Counted from the first letter of the stretch, positions 37,422 to 47,348 are shown. The stretch is 64,000 nucleotides of DNA from Woeseia sp. (GCA_021773015.1 JAJFKW010000002.1:1-64000); one strand, 5' to 3'. Notes: generated by a model not told the origin, from the sequence alone. Made by a program: numbers and translations.

Positions 37422-38957
37422 ATGCAGGGATTGAGCGGTTTTGAGAATTACCTTACTCGGTTAGCCAGCTGTCTGATTGTCCTAGCCAGTCCGGTGTTGC
37501 CTGGGTGTGCTGGGGGTCCTATTGACTACCCCAGGGCATATACTGAGGCAATGACGGATACGGCAATGACCCCGCTCGGCAAGGAAGTATCGAAGTGGCA
37601 GGAAAATAACCCTGGGCGCTCAGGGTTCTTCCCGGTCATTCGCGGCATCGACGCACTCGGCGCGCGAATTGAATTGATCGACCAGGCCGAGCGCACGATC
37701 GACGCGCAGTATTTCCTGATGAAGAATGATCGAGCCGGCTTGATCTTTGCCGGCAAGCTGCTGCAGGCAGCAGACAGAGGCGTCCGAGTACGCTTTTTGT
37801 TGGACGATATTTTCACCAGCGTCAAAGACGATGGTCTGGTGTTTCTCGACTCGCATCCGAATATTGAGATACGCCTGTTCAACCCGGTCAATCGACGCGG
37901 TTTTTACTATCTAAATTACGTTAGCAACTTCAGACGTGCGAATCGACGCATGCACAACAAGTCGTTCATAGTGGATAACCAAGCCGGCATTGTTGGTGGA
38001 CGCAATATCGCCGCTGAGTATTTCGAGCTGACGAAGGATGAGATCTTTGTCGACTTCGACATGGTGGTCGTAGGTAAAGTTGCCGCTGACGTATCGGCAA
38101 CATTTGATCAATTCTGGAACCACGAGCTGTCGGTTCCGGTTAAGGCGTTCGAGAAAAGCAACGTCAAACCGGATCGTCCTGCGCTTCGCGAGCAGATGTA
38201 CAAAACCGTCCAGGACATCGGTAATTCGACATACGCTAAAGCGCTGGAATCTTCGCTGTTAGAAGATATGCATCGTGAGGAATTCTTGCTGATACCCGCT
38301 AACGCGGAGGTCATCACTGACGACCCGGAGAAGTTGCTTCGAGCGACAACGGGAAAAGGCGAGGCGCTGGCGGACGCGCTTTCCGCTGTTTTGGATCAGG
38401 CGACGTCTGAGGTTGTTATTGTTACGCCCTATTTTATTCCGAACCAGCATAACTTTCGGCAGTTAACCACCCTCGCCAAACAGGGCGTGCGAGTAGTCGT
38501 CTTTACCAACTCTCTAGCGTCGACAAATCATGTGCCAGTGCATGGCGCATACTCGCGATACCGAAAACGCCTATTGCGGGCAGGCGTAGAAATGCATGAA
38601 GCGCGGGCGAATGTTGGAACGGACGATGAACTGTTGACACTGCATACAAAGGCAATCGTTGTCGATCGAAAAATCACCTTTATCGGCTCGCTGAATATCG
38701 ATCCACGGTCAATCGATATCAATACGGAAATGGGCATTCTCATTCATTCCGCAGCATTGGGCGGCGCGCTTGCTGAGGCTATCGACACCCGTCTAAGTGG
38801 CATTTCCTATCAGCTACGACTGGATGCCAAGCAACGCATTCGCTGGCAGAGCGAAATCGATGGGGCACTGACCGAAGTGACGTCCGAGCCGCTGGCGGGC
38901 CGATGGCGGCGGTTTTTGGCTGTATTGTCGAAAATTATCCCGGAAAGGCAGCTCTAG
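37422..38957 (+). CDS. Phospholipase D-type phosphatidyltransferase, ClsC-like lipoprotein
   Basis: A 511-residue protein with an N-terminal lipobox LPGC (about residue 28) and two HKD catalytic motifs: H178 in RRMHNKSFIVDNQAGIVGGRN and H408 in LHTKAIVVDRKITFIGSLN. This is the architecture of cardiolipin synthase C and related phospholipid transferases that act at the periplasmic face of the membrane. The lipid anchor is a feature of this subgroup. No ClsC activator (YmdB) is beside it. Confidence 0.87.
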   Translation: MQGLSGFENYLTRLASCLIVLASPVLPGCAGGPIDYPRAYTEAMTDTAMTPLGKEVSKWQENNPGRSGFFPVIRGIDALGARIELIDQAERTIDAQYFLMKNDRAGLIFAGKLLQAADRGVRVRFLLDDIFTSVKDDGLVFLDSHPNIEIRLFNPVNRRGFYYLNYVSNFRRANRRMHNKSFIVDNQAGIVGGRNIAAEYFELTKDEIFVDFDMVVVGKVAADVSATFDQFWNHELSVPVKAFEKSNVKPDRPALREQMYKTVQDIGNSTYAKALESSLLEDMHREEFLLIPANAEVITDDPEKLLRATTGKGEALADALSAVLDQATSEVVIVTPYFIPNQHNFRQLTTLAKQGVRVVVFTNSLASTNHVPVHGAYSRYRKRLLRAGVEMHEARANVGTDDELLTLHTKAIVVDRKITFIGSLNIDPRSIDINTEMGILIHSAALGGALAEAIDTRLSGISYQLRLDAKQRIRWQSEIDGALTEVTSEPLAGRWRRFLAVLSKIIPERQL

Positions 38958-39043
38958 CTCGCCGCTTCGCTGCCTTGCACAGTGCGGTTTAGCTGCATAG
39001 ACTGACCTGCTCGCGGTACCACACACCTACGGAGTTTCCATCG

Positions 39044-40717
39044 ATGCGTATTTTGCGCATAGGGCTTTATTCGCTCGCAGTAATTGCAATTCTAATCGTT
39101 ATCTCAGTCGTAACGGTATTTACGCTCGACTTTGGAATATTCAAAAATCGCATCGAGACGCTCGCATCCGAGCAGACCGGACGTGACGTGGCAATTGCGG
39201 GCGATTTGCACATCAATATCGGCGAGAAGATTGAAATCAGCGCCGAAAAACTGACGCTCGGAAATGCTGAGTGGGGAACGGACGATTCACTTGCCGCTAT
39301 CGGTGCATCAACCCTTTCATTCGATACCTGGGCGCTGTGGGACAACCGGGTGGCGTTGCTTGACGCTGAATTCTCAGGGCTGCACATTAACATTGAGAGC
39401 GATGCCGACGGCATTGGCAACTGGGAAATAACCACAGCCGGTGGCGAACAAATTGCGAGCGATTCTAGCGATTCTATCGAACCCGCAGAGTCGGCGATGC
39501 AATTTACACTCGGCAAGATCACTATTACCGATGCATTGCTGTCACTGCGAACGGCGGGTGAAGAGAAAGCCCTACTACTGCCACTGGCTAGCGTCAAAAT
39601 ATCGGTGCAGGATAACCAACTGGATATCCCAAGATATGAGATCGACATAACGGCGGACAAACTTGATCTCACCGAATACTTGGCGACCAACGATGACGGC
39701 AATTTGGCCGAAGATGGCGCAGAGCTGGACATAGAGAATAGCAGCGACGCCGATACTGAAACAGCCGCTGCGTCCAGTGAACGCCTGATACCAGATGATC
39801 CTTTGCCGCTTTCGTCGCTGCAGGGCTTGCACATTGACCTTCATGCTGCGCTCGCCTTGCTGAAAACACCGTCGGTTGTGTTTGAAACGCTGGAGCTGGC
39901 ACTCACGATTCAAGACGGGTCGCTCGCGATCACACAGCTTACGGCGCAGGACTTGGACGGGGGGCGACTGTCTTTGTCGTCCAGTTTGATTCCAGATGCC
40001 AGCGCAGGTGCAGATTTGACGTTTAGTTTCGCAGGCGATGGCACCTCTTTCGGCTTGCTAAGCGAGGACAACGAAAAAATTGTCAAGAAATTGACCTACG
40101 ATGCGAACGCAGAACTCAAGGCATCTGGCACAACGCTTCGCGAGTTGGCCAGCGAACTTACGGGTACCGTGCGAGTGATTGGCGGTGAAGGACAAACGGA
40201 CTCGTCATTACATACATTTATCGCCAAAGATTTCGTTGCGCAACTGGTCGGCGCACTCAACCCATTTAAGGAATCGGATCCAGTAACCAACGTACAGTGT
40301 TCCGCGCTGACGTTGAACATTCAGGATGGTGTGGTTTCGGGTGACCCCGCGTTTATCCAGAAGTCCGATAAATTACAGATTGCGGGCGACGTTGATATAG
40401 ACCTGACAACGGAAAAACTCAGCGCAGAATTCAACATTGTACCGAAAGAGGGTTTAGGTATCGGGGTGACGAGCTTGGTCAACCCCTACGTCAAGGTGAC
40501 GGGGACGTTGGCAAATCCTTCGCTGGGTCTCGATGCAGGTGGCGTGTTGCTGGAAGGCGGTGCGGCAGTCGTCACCGGCGGAATTTCGATCCTTGCGAAG
40601 GGTCTCAAGGACAGGTTTATCTCAGTCGAAGACCCGTGTGGCAAGGCGGTAGAGGATGCTGACAAAGCGCTCGAAAAGCAGGAGTCGAAACAAGCGGACG
40701 ATGCAAGCGAAGGCTGA
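39044..40717 (+). CDS. AsmA family envelope protein
   Basis: A 557-residue protein with one N-terminal membrane helix (about 5-29) and a long periplasmic region rich in beta strands. N-terminal GRDVAIAGDLHINIG and C-terminal segments GVVSGDPAFIQ and YVKVTGTLANPSLGLD match AsmA. AsmA-like proteins are thought to bridge the periplasm and move phospholipids to the outer membrane. An acidic linker lies around 205-250. The ending is highly charged and overlaps the next gene by 17 bases. Confidence 0.87.
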   Translation: MRILRIGLYSLAVIAILIVISVVTVFTLDFGIFKNRIETLASEQTGRDVAIAGDLHINIGEKIEISAEKLTLGNAEWGTDDSLAAIGASTLSFDTWALWDNRVALLDAEFSGLHINIESDADGIGNWEITTAGGEQIASDSSDSIEPAESAMQFTLGKITITDALLSLRTAGEEKALLLPLASVKISVQDNQLDIPRYEIDITADKLDLTEYLATNDDGNLAEDGAELDIENSSDADTETAAASSERLIPDDPLPLSSLQGLHIDLHAALALLKTPSVVFETLELALTIQDGSLAITQLTAQDLDGGRLSLSSSLIPDASAGADLTFSFAGDGTSFGLLSEDNEKIVKKLTYDANAELKASGTTLRELASELTGTVRVIGGEGQTDSSLHTFIAKDFVAQLVGALNPFKESDPVTNVQCSALTLNIQDGVVSGDPAFIQKSDKLQIAGDVDIDLTTEKLSAEFNIVPKEGLGIGVTSLVNPYVKVTGTLANPSLGLDAGGVLLEGGAAVVTGGISILAKGLKDRFISVEDPCGKAVEDADKALEKQESKQADDASEG

Positions 40718-42752
40718 ATGGATTCTGCGACTCGCAGTCTGGGTTGTAGCGCTTGGCCTGGGAGGACTAGCTCAAGCGCAACAAAACAGCGAAGAAGAAA
40801 TTCAAGAAATTGTTGTATCAGCGGCAAGACTTGAACAAACGCTGCAAGAAGCGGCTCGTTCAGTGTCAATTGTCGACGCAAAGCAGATTCAACAGGCAAA
40901 GCAGCAGCTAAGCCTTGCCGAAGTTCTGCAGGCTGTGCCCGGCCTTTACTTGCAGGGCCGCGATAATTTTTCGCAGGATCTCAGAGTTTCACTGCGTGGC
41001 TTCGGCGCACGTTCGAGCTTCGGAATTCGTGGAATTCGAATTTTTGTTGACGACATTCCCGAAACACTTCCGGATGGGCAAGCGCAGGTTGACAATATTG
41101 ACCTTGGCTCGGCGAAGAGAATTGAAGTGTTGCGTGGTCCCGCAGCGGCGTTGTACGGCAACGCCTCGGGCGGCGTAATTTCCGTATTCAGCGAACTTGG
41201 CGAGTCGCAACCGTATATTGAGTCTCGCGTCTCAGCCGGCGAGTTCGGCTTCCGTAAGGTTCAACTGAAAGCGACTGGAAAATTCCAGGGACTGGACGTT
41301 CTATTCAATGCCGTGGATCATAAAGTCGACGGATTTCGCGATCACTCTCGGGCAGAAGGTACGCTCGTCAGCGGCAAGCTCGGCTTCGACGTAAACGATA
41401 CCGGTCGCGTGCTTGTATCGCTGAATCACAATGATCAGCCGGTGGCTGAAGATCCGGGCGGCATCGATTTACAGCAGGCCTCAAACCAACCGTCATCCGC
41501 TCGCGATAGAAACGTTCAATTCGATGCTGGAGAGGCGCTGCAACAAACTCGGCTGGGGATTGTGTACAAAAAACAGGCGAATACTAGCCAGCTGCTGCTG
41601 CGCAACTACTTTGTATGGCGAGACTTCACCAATCTTTTGCCTTTTACCGGCGGCGGTGCGGTCGATCTGGAGCGGTTTTTCTACGGCGGCGGCATTCAGT
41701 ACGTGCGCGATAATTTTCTCACCGATTCGTTTCAACTAACTGCCGGTGTTGACCTGGATCGGCAGCAAGATCGCCGCCAACGTTTTGACAATGATTCTGG
41801 CGAATTAGGCCAATTGTCGTTCGATCAGGATGAGGATGTCAGCAGTACCGGTGTGTATCTGCAGGGAATATTCCGCATAGGCGAAAACATTCGGCTATCA
41901 ACAGGCCTCAGACATGACCACCTTAGTTATGATATTGGTGATCGCTTCTTACTTGACGGTGACGATTCCGGCGATGCGGACTTCGATGAGACCAGCGTTT
42001 CGGCGGGCGCAAGTATCGATTTGCCGTTCGCGACGCTCTTCTTCAACTACGCAAGCTCGTTCGAGACGCCGACCACGACTGAATTCGCGAATCCGGATGG
42101 CAGCGGAGGATTCAATCAGCAACTGAACGCGCAATCGGCGGACAGCTTCGAGGTCGGATTGCGAGGCGCAGGTAAGTCTTATTTCTACGAGTTGGCGATG
42201 TTTCATATCGATCTTGACGACGAATTGACACCGTTCGAACTTGCAGCATTTCCAGGCCGCACGTTTTTCTCAAATTCCGGGACGTCCTCGCGATTTGGCA
42301 TTGAAGCAAACCTGCAATTGAAACTTACGCGAGGCTGGAGCGCGGAATTTTCGTATACCTACTCCGACTTCGATTTTGATGCATTCCTCGATGCTAACAA
42401 CAACGATTTTTCCGGTAATAGGCTACCTGGGGTGCCCGAGCACTTCGCGTACGGCCAACTCAGTTATGCCGCTGACAGTGGTCTCTTCGCAACGTTAGAG
42501 GCCAGTTACTCTGGCAAACGATTCGCAGACAATGGCAATCTTGTTGAAGCGTCTTCGTACACGCTGACAAATTTCCGTGCGGCGTACCGCAAGCAGCTAA
42601 ACAAAGTGTTGCTGGAACCGTTTATCGGCATAAACAACTTGTTTGACCAACGCTATAGCCACAATATTCGAATAAATGCATTCGGCGGGCGATTCTTTGA
42701 GCCGGCGTCTCCACGGCACGTGTATGCCGGTTTACTGGTTCGCTTTCAATAG
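40701..42752 (+). CDS. TonB-dependent receptor, YncD/PqqU-like
   Basis: A 683-residue receptor starting at ATG 40701, inside the end of the asmA-like gene; a signal peptide covers about residues 1-27. The TonB box is EIVVSAARLEQTLQEA. The plug has SLRGFGARSSFGIRG and DDIPETLPDGQAQVDNIDL, close to E. coli YncD (PqqU), which imports pyrroloquinoline quinone. The barrel ends in HVYAGLLVRFQ with terminal aromatic. The ligand is inferred from similarity only. The longer upstream frame lacks a signal peptide at its start. Confidence 0.88.
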   Translation: MQAKAEWILRLAVWVVALGLGGLAQAQQNSEEEIQEIVVSAARLEQTLQEAARSVSIVDAKQIQQAKQQLSLAEVLQAVPGLYLQGRDNFSQDLRVSLRGFGARSSFGIRGIRIFVDDIPETLPDGQAQVDNIDLGSAKRIEVLRGPAAALYGNASGGVISVFSELGESQPYIESRVSAGEFGFRKVQLKATGKFQGLDVLFNAVDHKVDGFRDHSRAEGTLVSGKLGFDVNDTGRVLVSLNHNDQPVAEDPGGIDLQQASNQPSSARDRNVQFDAGEALQQTRLGIVYKKQANTSQLLLRNYFVWRDFTNLLPFTGGGAVDLERFFYGGGIQYVRDNFLTDSFQLTAGVDLDRQQDRRQRFDNDSGELGQLSFDQDEDVSSTGVYLQGIFRIGENIRLSTGLRHDHLSYDIGDRFLLDGDDSGDADFDETSVSAGASIDLPFATLFFNYASSFETPTTTEFANPDGSGGFNQQLNAQSADSFEVGLRGAGKSYFYELAMFHIDLDDELTPFELAAFPGRTFFSNSGTSSRFGIEANLQLKLTRGWSAEFSYTYSDFDFDAFLDANNNDFSGNRLPGVPEHFAYGQLSYAADSGLFATLEASYSGKRFADNGNLVEASSYTLTNFRAAYRKQLNKVLLEPFIGINNLFDQRYSHNIRINAFGGRFFEPASPRHVYAGLLVRFQ

Positions 42753-42778
42753 TGATCCAAAGACCCTAACTGCACGTG

Positions 42779-42870
42779 CGTCGTCGCGAGGAGCGTAGCG
42801 ACGCGGCGATCTCATAGCCATTGGCATTTTGCCAGCGTTCTGAGATCGCCGCGTTTTGCTCGCAACGACG
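42779..42870. repeat. Bipartite palindromic repeat, module-2 type
   Basis: The left arm (42779-42813) and right arm (42841-42870) are inverted copies, sharing the outer CGTCGT and the inner CGGCGATCTCA. The left arm resembles the repeat module at 50510 and 53953. It sits between two convergent genes. Confidence 0.7.
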
Positions 42871-42962
42871 GTTCTTGTGACAGACTTGTCGATTTCGGCA
42901 TTGATGGGACGGCGCTGGATCCAGCCCAAAATTTGCATCAGTATAGGTTTGCACCCCTTAGT

Positions 42963-43901
42963 TCAGGGCAAACTACTAATCCACTCGATTAGGTCGCGCG
43001 TAAATTCGTCGCGATTCGTTTCATTGAACATCTCATGGCGGCCTTCTTCGTAAAGTTTCAGAGTCACTGCGCTGTGGCCGCTTTTCAGGTATGCATTGTT
43101 GAGTTTGGTTAACCCTGCCTGCCCGCCGACAGGATCATGAGTGCCACCGGTAATCAGGATCGGCAGATCCGCGCGTATTTTCTGCAATGCGCGCTTAGCG
43201 CCTATCTCCAACAATCCGCCAGTCAGGTCATGCCACAATTGACAGCTCGAATCCTGGCCGCAGAGCGGATCGGCCACATATTTGTCGACTTCTCTCTCGT
43301 CCCGGCTAAGCCAGTCGAATGGCGATCGATTCGGCGCAAACCGTTTGTTGAAGTCGCCGAATCCGAGCTTGTTCAAGAGTGCGCTTTTCTCACGGCCGCC
43401 CAACCGCCAGCATTCGAACGCGGCAAGCCAGTGACCGACTTGCAACTGTATTCTCGGCGCAAAGGTGCTGGCCGATAAAATCATATTTGCGATGTCCGGT
43501 TGCCTTCGTATGACATAGCTCTGCGCAATGTACGAACCCATGCTATGGCCCAGTAACGTGATTGGCACGCCTGCAAACTGTTGACGCACAGATTGTTGCA
43601 CCGTATCGACGTCGTCGATGATCTTTTCCCATCCTCGTTCGTCAGCGTAATGTCCCAAATCGCCACTCGGGCAATTCTCACCGTGACCACGATGATTGTG
43701 GGCAATTACGGCGATACCGTTGTTGTTGCAGGCTGCCGCAAAGCGTTCATAGCGCGCAGCATGTTCGCCCAGACCATGTAGCAGGTGGATGACGCAGCGC
43801 GGCTGCTCTGGCGCCCAGACTTCAACCAGGATTCTATGTCCATCTTCGGCCTGTAGGCTCAAACGCTCGGCGGTTGCTTCATCCATATCAAGATCGGTCA
43901 T
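42963..43901 (-). CDS. Alpha/beta hydrolase, monoacylglycerol lipase-like
   Basis: A 312-residue cytoplasmic serine hydrolase. It has the oxyanion segment HLLHGLGEHAARY, HNHRGHGEN, the nucleophile in LLGHSMGSYIAQ (Ser about 121), Asp in GTHDPVGG and His in YEEGRHEMFNE. The pattern is that of lysophospholipase/monoacylglycerol lipases. Its start overlaps the potassium-channel gene end by 14 bases, so both are in one transcript. Confidence 0.88.
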   Translation of the reverse strand: MTDLDMDEATAERLSLQAEDGHRILVEVWAPEQPRCVIHLLHGLGEHAARYERFAAACNNNGIAVIAHNHRGHGENCPSGDLGHYADERGWEKIIDDVDTVQQSVRQQFAGVPITLLGHSMGSYIAQSYVIRRQPDIANMILSASTFAPRIQLQVGHWLAAFECWRLGGREKSALLNKLGFGDFNKRFAPNRSPFDWLSRDEREVDKYVADPLCGQDSSCQLWHDLTGGLLEIGAKRALQKIRADLPILITGGTHDPVGGQAGLTKLNNAYLKSGHSAVTLKLYEEGRHEMFNETNRDEFTRDLIEWISSLP

Positions 43902-44337
43902 TTGATGTGCTGTGTAATTTCATCATTTGAATGAATGTAAAAGAAGCGGACCAGGTGATCAACGTCAACCCGGCAACGGACTGCATTCCTGTCATGAAGC
44001 GGATTGGACCCAACGGCACGATGTCGCCAAACCCCAAAGTCGTGAATACGGCGGCGGAATAATAGACGCAGTCAAACAAATTGATCGTAAGCATGCCGTT
44101 CATCTGCCCAAATAGCTCGCTCTGCAGCAGCAAGAAATAGCTGACGCCAAATATCCATATTTCGACGATGTGCAGAAAGAGAATGCACAAAATCATAATG
44201 ATCATCCGTCGCCGCCCGTGAACCACGCCAAATCGGGTATAGCCAAGCAAACGTAATCCTTCATAGTGCAGTACGACGCAGATGCCGACGGCAAATGCCG
44301 TTACCGCGAAAGTAAGCCAAACGTAGATTGAGGGCAT
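43888..44337 (-). CDS. Two-transmembrane potassium channel
   Basis: A 149-residue membrane protein with an N-terminal helix, a second helix around 45-68, the pore helix and filter TTLGFGD (variant of TVGYGD), and a final helix around 115-140. This is a minimal ion channel of the Ion_trans_2 group without the cytoplasmic RCK domain. ATG 44337 with CCAGGAAAC upstream is preferred over a TTG-type start 18 codons earlier. Coupled by overlap to the lipase gene. Confidence 0.8.
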   Translation of the reverse strand: MPSIYVWLTFAVTAFAVGICVVLHYEGLRLLGYTRFGVVHGRRRMIIMILCILFLHIVEIWIFGVSYFLLLQSELFGQMNGMLTINLFDCVYYSAAVFTTLGFGDIVPLGPIRFMTGMQSVAGLTLITWSASFTFIQMMKLHSTSNDRS

Positions 44338-44408
44338 TTTGCGTTTCCTGGTGTGATCGTATGATTCTATGTCAAAGTAACTGCACAGCAAAAAATACAG
44401 GCAGATTT

Positions 44409-45038
44409 ATGAAGTTTTACGACTGTTCGACAGCGCCCAGCCCACGCAGGGTGCGGATTTTTATTGCCGAAAAGGGGCTTGATATCCCAGTGCAGCAAGT
44501 CGATCTTCGAAATGGCGAACAGCTCAGCGCGACGTTTCGCGCCCTAAATGCCGATTGTGCGGTGCCGGTACTGCAACTTGACGACGGTCGTATGCTCAGT
44601 GAAGTGGTCGCAATTTGCCAGTACCTAGAGGAGGTGAGCCCGGATCCAAGACTGATGGGCGTAGACGCTGCGGAGCGTGCGACCGTGCTTATGTGGAACG
44701 CGAAAATCGAACAGCAGGGTTTGTCTGCGACCGCGGATGCCTTTCGAAACAGTGCAAAAGGGTTCAAAGATCGCGCGCTGACCGGCCCGCATAACTATGC
44801 ACAAATTCCCCAGCTTGCTGAGCGTGGGATGCAACGTGCTGTGCATTTTTCGCAGCGCCTGGATGAATTGTTCGCGAGCAACGCTTATGTGATAGGTAAA
44901 GCCATCTCAATTGCTGATATTTCGGCGTTTTTGTTTGTTGAGTTTGCGAGCCGCCTAAAAGCGATCGATTTGGATGATTTCGAGAATCTGCGTCGATGGC
45001 ATGAAAGCGTCGGCGAGCGGCCGGCTTTTCAACGATAG
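44409..45038 (+). CDS. Glutathione S-transferase
   Basis: A 209-residue cytosolic GST. The thioredoxin-like domain (1-80) has STAPSPRRVRIFIAEKG for the active-site start, AVPVLQLDDGRMLSEVVAI with the cis-Pro and glutathione-binding Ser, and the helical domain contains AISIADISAF (N-capping box). The catalytic position near residue 8-11 is Ser. It may detoxify electrophiles. Start ATG 44409; earlier in-frame codons overlap the divergent channel gene. Convergent with the TPR gene, three bases apart. Confidence 0.88.
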   Translation: MKFYDCSTAPSPRRVRIFIAEKGLDIPVQQVDLRNGEQLSATFRALNADCAVPVLQLDDGRMLSEVVAICQYLEEVSPDPRLMGVDAAERATVLMWNAKIEQQGLSATADAFRNSAKGFKDRALTGPHNYAQIPQLAERGMQRAVHFSQRLDELFASNAYVIGKAISIADISAFLFVEFASRLKAIDLDDFENLRRWHESVGERPAFQR

Positions 45039-45041
45039 CGG

Positions 45042-45785
45042 CTAATCGCGCAGTCGCCGCACTCCCTCTTTCGCAGCATTGATCCACTCTTTCTGCGACT
45101 TGCGAAAATGCCGTGGGGCAAGCTCTGCAGCATCAACAACTTGCTCGAATACTTTCTGCGCCTGTGCCTGACGGTCGCTGCGTTCCAATAACTGTGCGTA
45201 GCGCACGCTGGCTTCCGGGCCCGGATAGGTTCCCGCGGCCGATTCGTACTCATGCAAGGCGTTCTCGATGTCGCCGCAGGCCTCAACGATTCTGGCGTAG
45301 AGCAAGTGCCCGTCGGGTGATTTGAATTCCGGATTGTGTTCGATCAACAACTCCAGCGTTTCTTTCGCCTGCGGATAAGCGGCTTGACCAAATTGCGCCG
45401 TGGCAAGGCCAAGCATTAGATCCGGGTCATGTTGATAGATTCCCGTCAAGGCATTCCGGTAATGGTCAACTGCCTCGTCGTACCGTTCGGCGTTGACGAG
45501 TTCTGCGGCCAGGTGCCGTTTGGCATCGACGCTGTCTGAAATTCGGTTTTGTTTCTCGTGGTGGCGTAGGTCAGCGCCTGGGTCGAGCTTTCTGCGAATT
45601 CCCTTCATTGCACGTTTCGCACGGTAGTCGCCGAGAAACTCAGGCAACAACTCCACCAGAATGTAGCTGATAGGCCCGATGACCGGCGTCATAATAATGA
45701 AGATCCAGTAATAGGGCCGGCCCGTGCGCAATGCATGCACGATGAGCATGATATTGAGTATGTAAGAAAGACCTACGCCAGCCAT
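45042..45785 (-). CDS. TPR protein with N-terminal membrane segment
   Basis: A 247-residue protein. Two hydrophobic helices (about 5-20 and 25-45, with the PLDc_N-like YYWIFIIMTPVIGPISYILVE) are followed by a linker and four tetratricopeptide-like helical pairs (about 85-230). It is probably an inner-membrane protein with a cytoplasmic protein-interaction domain. Eleven bases separate it from the preceding membrane protein gene. Role unknown. Confidence 0.72.
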   Translation of the reverse strand: MAGVGLSYILNIMLIVHALRTGRPYYWIFIIMTPVIGPISYILVELLPEFLGDYRAKRAMKGIRRKLDPGADLRHHEKQNRISDSVDAKRHLAAELVNAERYDEAVDHYRNALTGIYQHDPDLMLGLATAQFGQAAYPQAKETLELLIEHNPEFKSPDGHLLYARIVEACGDIENALHEYESAAGTYPGPEASVRYAQLLERSDRQAQAQKVFEQVVDAAELAPRHFRKSQKEWINAAKEGVRRLRD

Positions 45786-45796
45786 CTGCGCCTCAC

Positions 45797-46282
45797 CTAA
45801 AAGTCTTGGGCCGACTTGAGTGTGCGAAAACCCAGGAATAGAAGCAATCCCAACTTAACTAATTCCAGCACTGCATAAGCGGCGTGAGCGGGTGACGCAG
45901 CCGGCTCCGTGCCCGAGGCGATCATAAGCGCGCGTTGCGAAAGCTCAGGTAACAACCAGAAGGACTGTGCAAGTACAATCAGTGTGAGAATGGCTGTTGC
46001 TACAAGCAGTTTTCGATACTGCGCAGAAATGCGCACAAGGATCAGCAAAATGACGAGCAACGCCAACTCGGCTTTATTGAGCGCTGCAAAAACTACCCGG
46101 CCAACATCCAGAGCTACCGGGCGCGTCAGCAGCGGCGCAGTAAATTTGACCGGCGCTTCAAGCAGCGAAATACCGGCAGTCAGGCCAAACCAGGTAAAGC
46201 AGATCCAGGCCGGGTTGCGAAGGGCGCTCACGAACGCTTTCGGTAATAGTTTTTTCAACGCATAATTCCCTACGATTGCCAC
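45797..46282 (-). CDS. Membrane protein, 161 residues
   Basis: Four hydrophobic helices (about 24-44, 60-85, 90-112, 135-155) and a short acidic end. It may belong to the DUF4149-like integral membrane group, but I could not confirm it. GTG 46282 is used; TTG 46258, nine bases after GTAGGG, is the alternative. It is the first gene of a two-gene unit and divergent from the ctlX-like gene. Confidence 0.6.
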   Translation of the reverse strand: MAIVGNYALKKLLPKAFVSALRNPAWICFTWFGLTAGISLLEAPVKFTAPLLTRPVALDVGRVVFAALNKAELALLVILLILVRISAQYRKLLVATAILTLIVLAQSFWLLPELSQRALMIASGTEPAASPAHAAYAVLELVKLGLLLFLGFRTLKSAQDF

Positions 46283-46311
46283 GGATACCCGTAATTGACG
46301 TTTCTAACGAT

Positions 46312-47253
46312 ATGACTACACAAAAAGAATCGCAACTGGCGACCGCCGTACTAATGATTAGGCCGGCAAGGTTCGAATCGAATCCGCTGACGGCCGCGTC
46401 CAATCGTTTTCAGCATGCCCAGGATATATCGGTCGAGGCACAACAAGAAGCCGCTGTTTCCCAATTTGACGATTTGCGCCGACTCCTGCAGGACAATGGA
46501 ATCCAGGTGGTCTGCATTGAGGATACATTTGAGCCGCATACACCGGACTCGATATTCCCCAATAACTGGATCAGCTTTCACGCAGATGGCACGGTCGTGC
46601 TGTACCCGATGGAAGCTACAAACCGTCGCCCTGAACGGCGTGACGACATTATTGACGACCTGGGTTCCAAATACGGTTTTCACGTTACCCGAACAATCGA
46701 CCTGTCCGCACATGAGCTGGATGGCCGTTATCTTGAAGGTACAGGCAGCATGGTATTGGATCGCGCGAATAGAATCGCCTATGCGTGCTTATCCTCAAGG
46801 ACGCATCTCGATGTGCTTGGCGATTTCGCACAGCAATTGGACTATGAAGTCCTCGCGTTCGATGCGACTGACAGGACTGGGGTGCCTATTTATCACACCA
46901 ACGTATTGATGAATATTGGCGAGACGCTGGCAATTATTTGCGCCGATGCGTTGCCTCGCGATGAACAAAAAATGGCCGTCTTAACGAGTTTGCAGAAAAC
47001 GGGACATACCGTGCTGAGTATTAGCCCGGCGCAAATGGAAGCATTCGCAGGAAACATGCTTGAGTTGCGAAACGCGCATGGCGAGCGCTTGCTTGCTATG
47101 TCCGAACAAGTCAGCGATTCATTGACAAAAAAACAGCGCGAGACCGTTGAAGCGCACAGTAAGGTCATCAGCGTGCCAATTGATGATATCGAAAATTCTG
47201 CAGGCGGCAGCGTGCGCTGCATGTTAGCTGAAATTCATCTACCTAAGATGTAG
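46312..47253 (+). CDS. ctlX: Citrulline/arginine-type hydrolase, CtlX-like (amidinotransferase fold)
   Basis: A 313-residue enzyme of the guanidino-group hydrolase superfamily. It opens TAVLMIRPARFESNPLTAASN as in CtlX, has PDSIFPNNWISFH (substrate Asp/Asn region), EGTGSMVLDR, the His in YHTNVLMNIG, and the C-terminal nucleophile Cys in GGSVRCMLAE. CtlX proteins act in citrulline or arginine use, releasing ammonia. ATG 46312 matches the family N-terminus; a TTG 12 codons upstream overlaps the divergent gene. It stands alone before the SPFH gene. Confidence 0.85.
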   Translation: MTTQKESQLATAVLMIRPARFESNPLTAASNRFQHAQDISVEAQQEAAVSQFDDLRRLLQDNGIQVVCIEDTFEPHTPDSIFPNNWISFHADGTVVLYPMEATNRRPERRDDIIDDLGSKYGFHVTRTIDLSAHELDGRYLEGTGSMVLDRANRIAYACLSSRTHLDVLGDFAQQLDYEVLAFDATDRTGVPIYHTNVLMNIGETLAIICADALPRDEQKMAVLTSLQKTGHTVLSISPAQMEAFAGNMLELRNAHGERLLAMSEQVSDSLTKKQRETVEAHSKVISVPIDDIENSAGGSVRCMLAEIHLPKM

Positions 47254-47348
47254 TATGCGACGCAGAATGCGCGTGATTGACCTTTAAATTCCAGATTTTG
47301 CCCGCACATCTACACCTTATTTTAACTCTCACCTGACCGGAGAAAACT

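Noticed and set aside
39067-39834. Minus-strand frame of 255 codons, Ser-rich
   Set aside because: Antisense to the AsmA-like gene; its Ser-rich composition reflects the opposite strand's codon bias.
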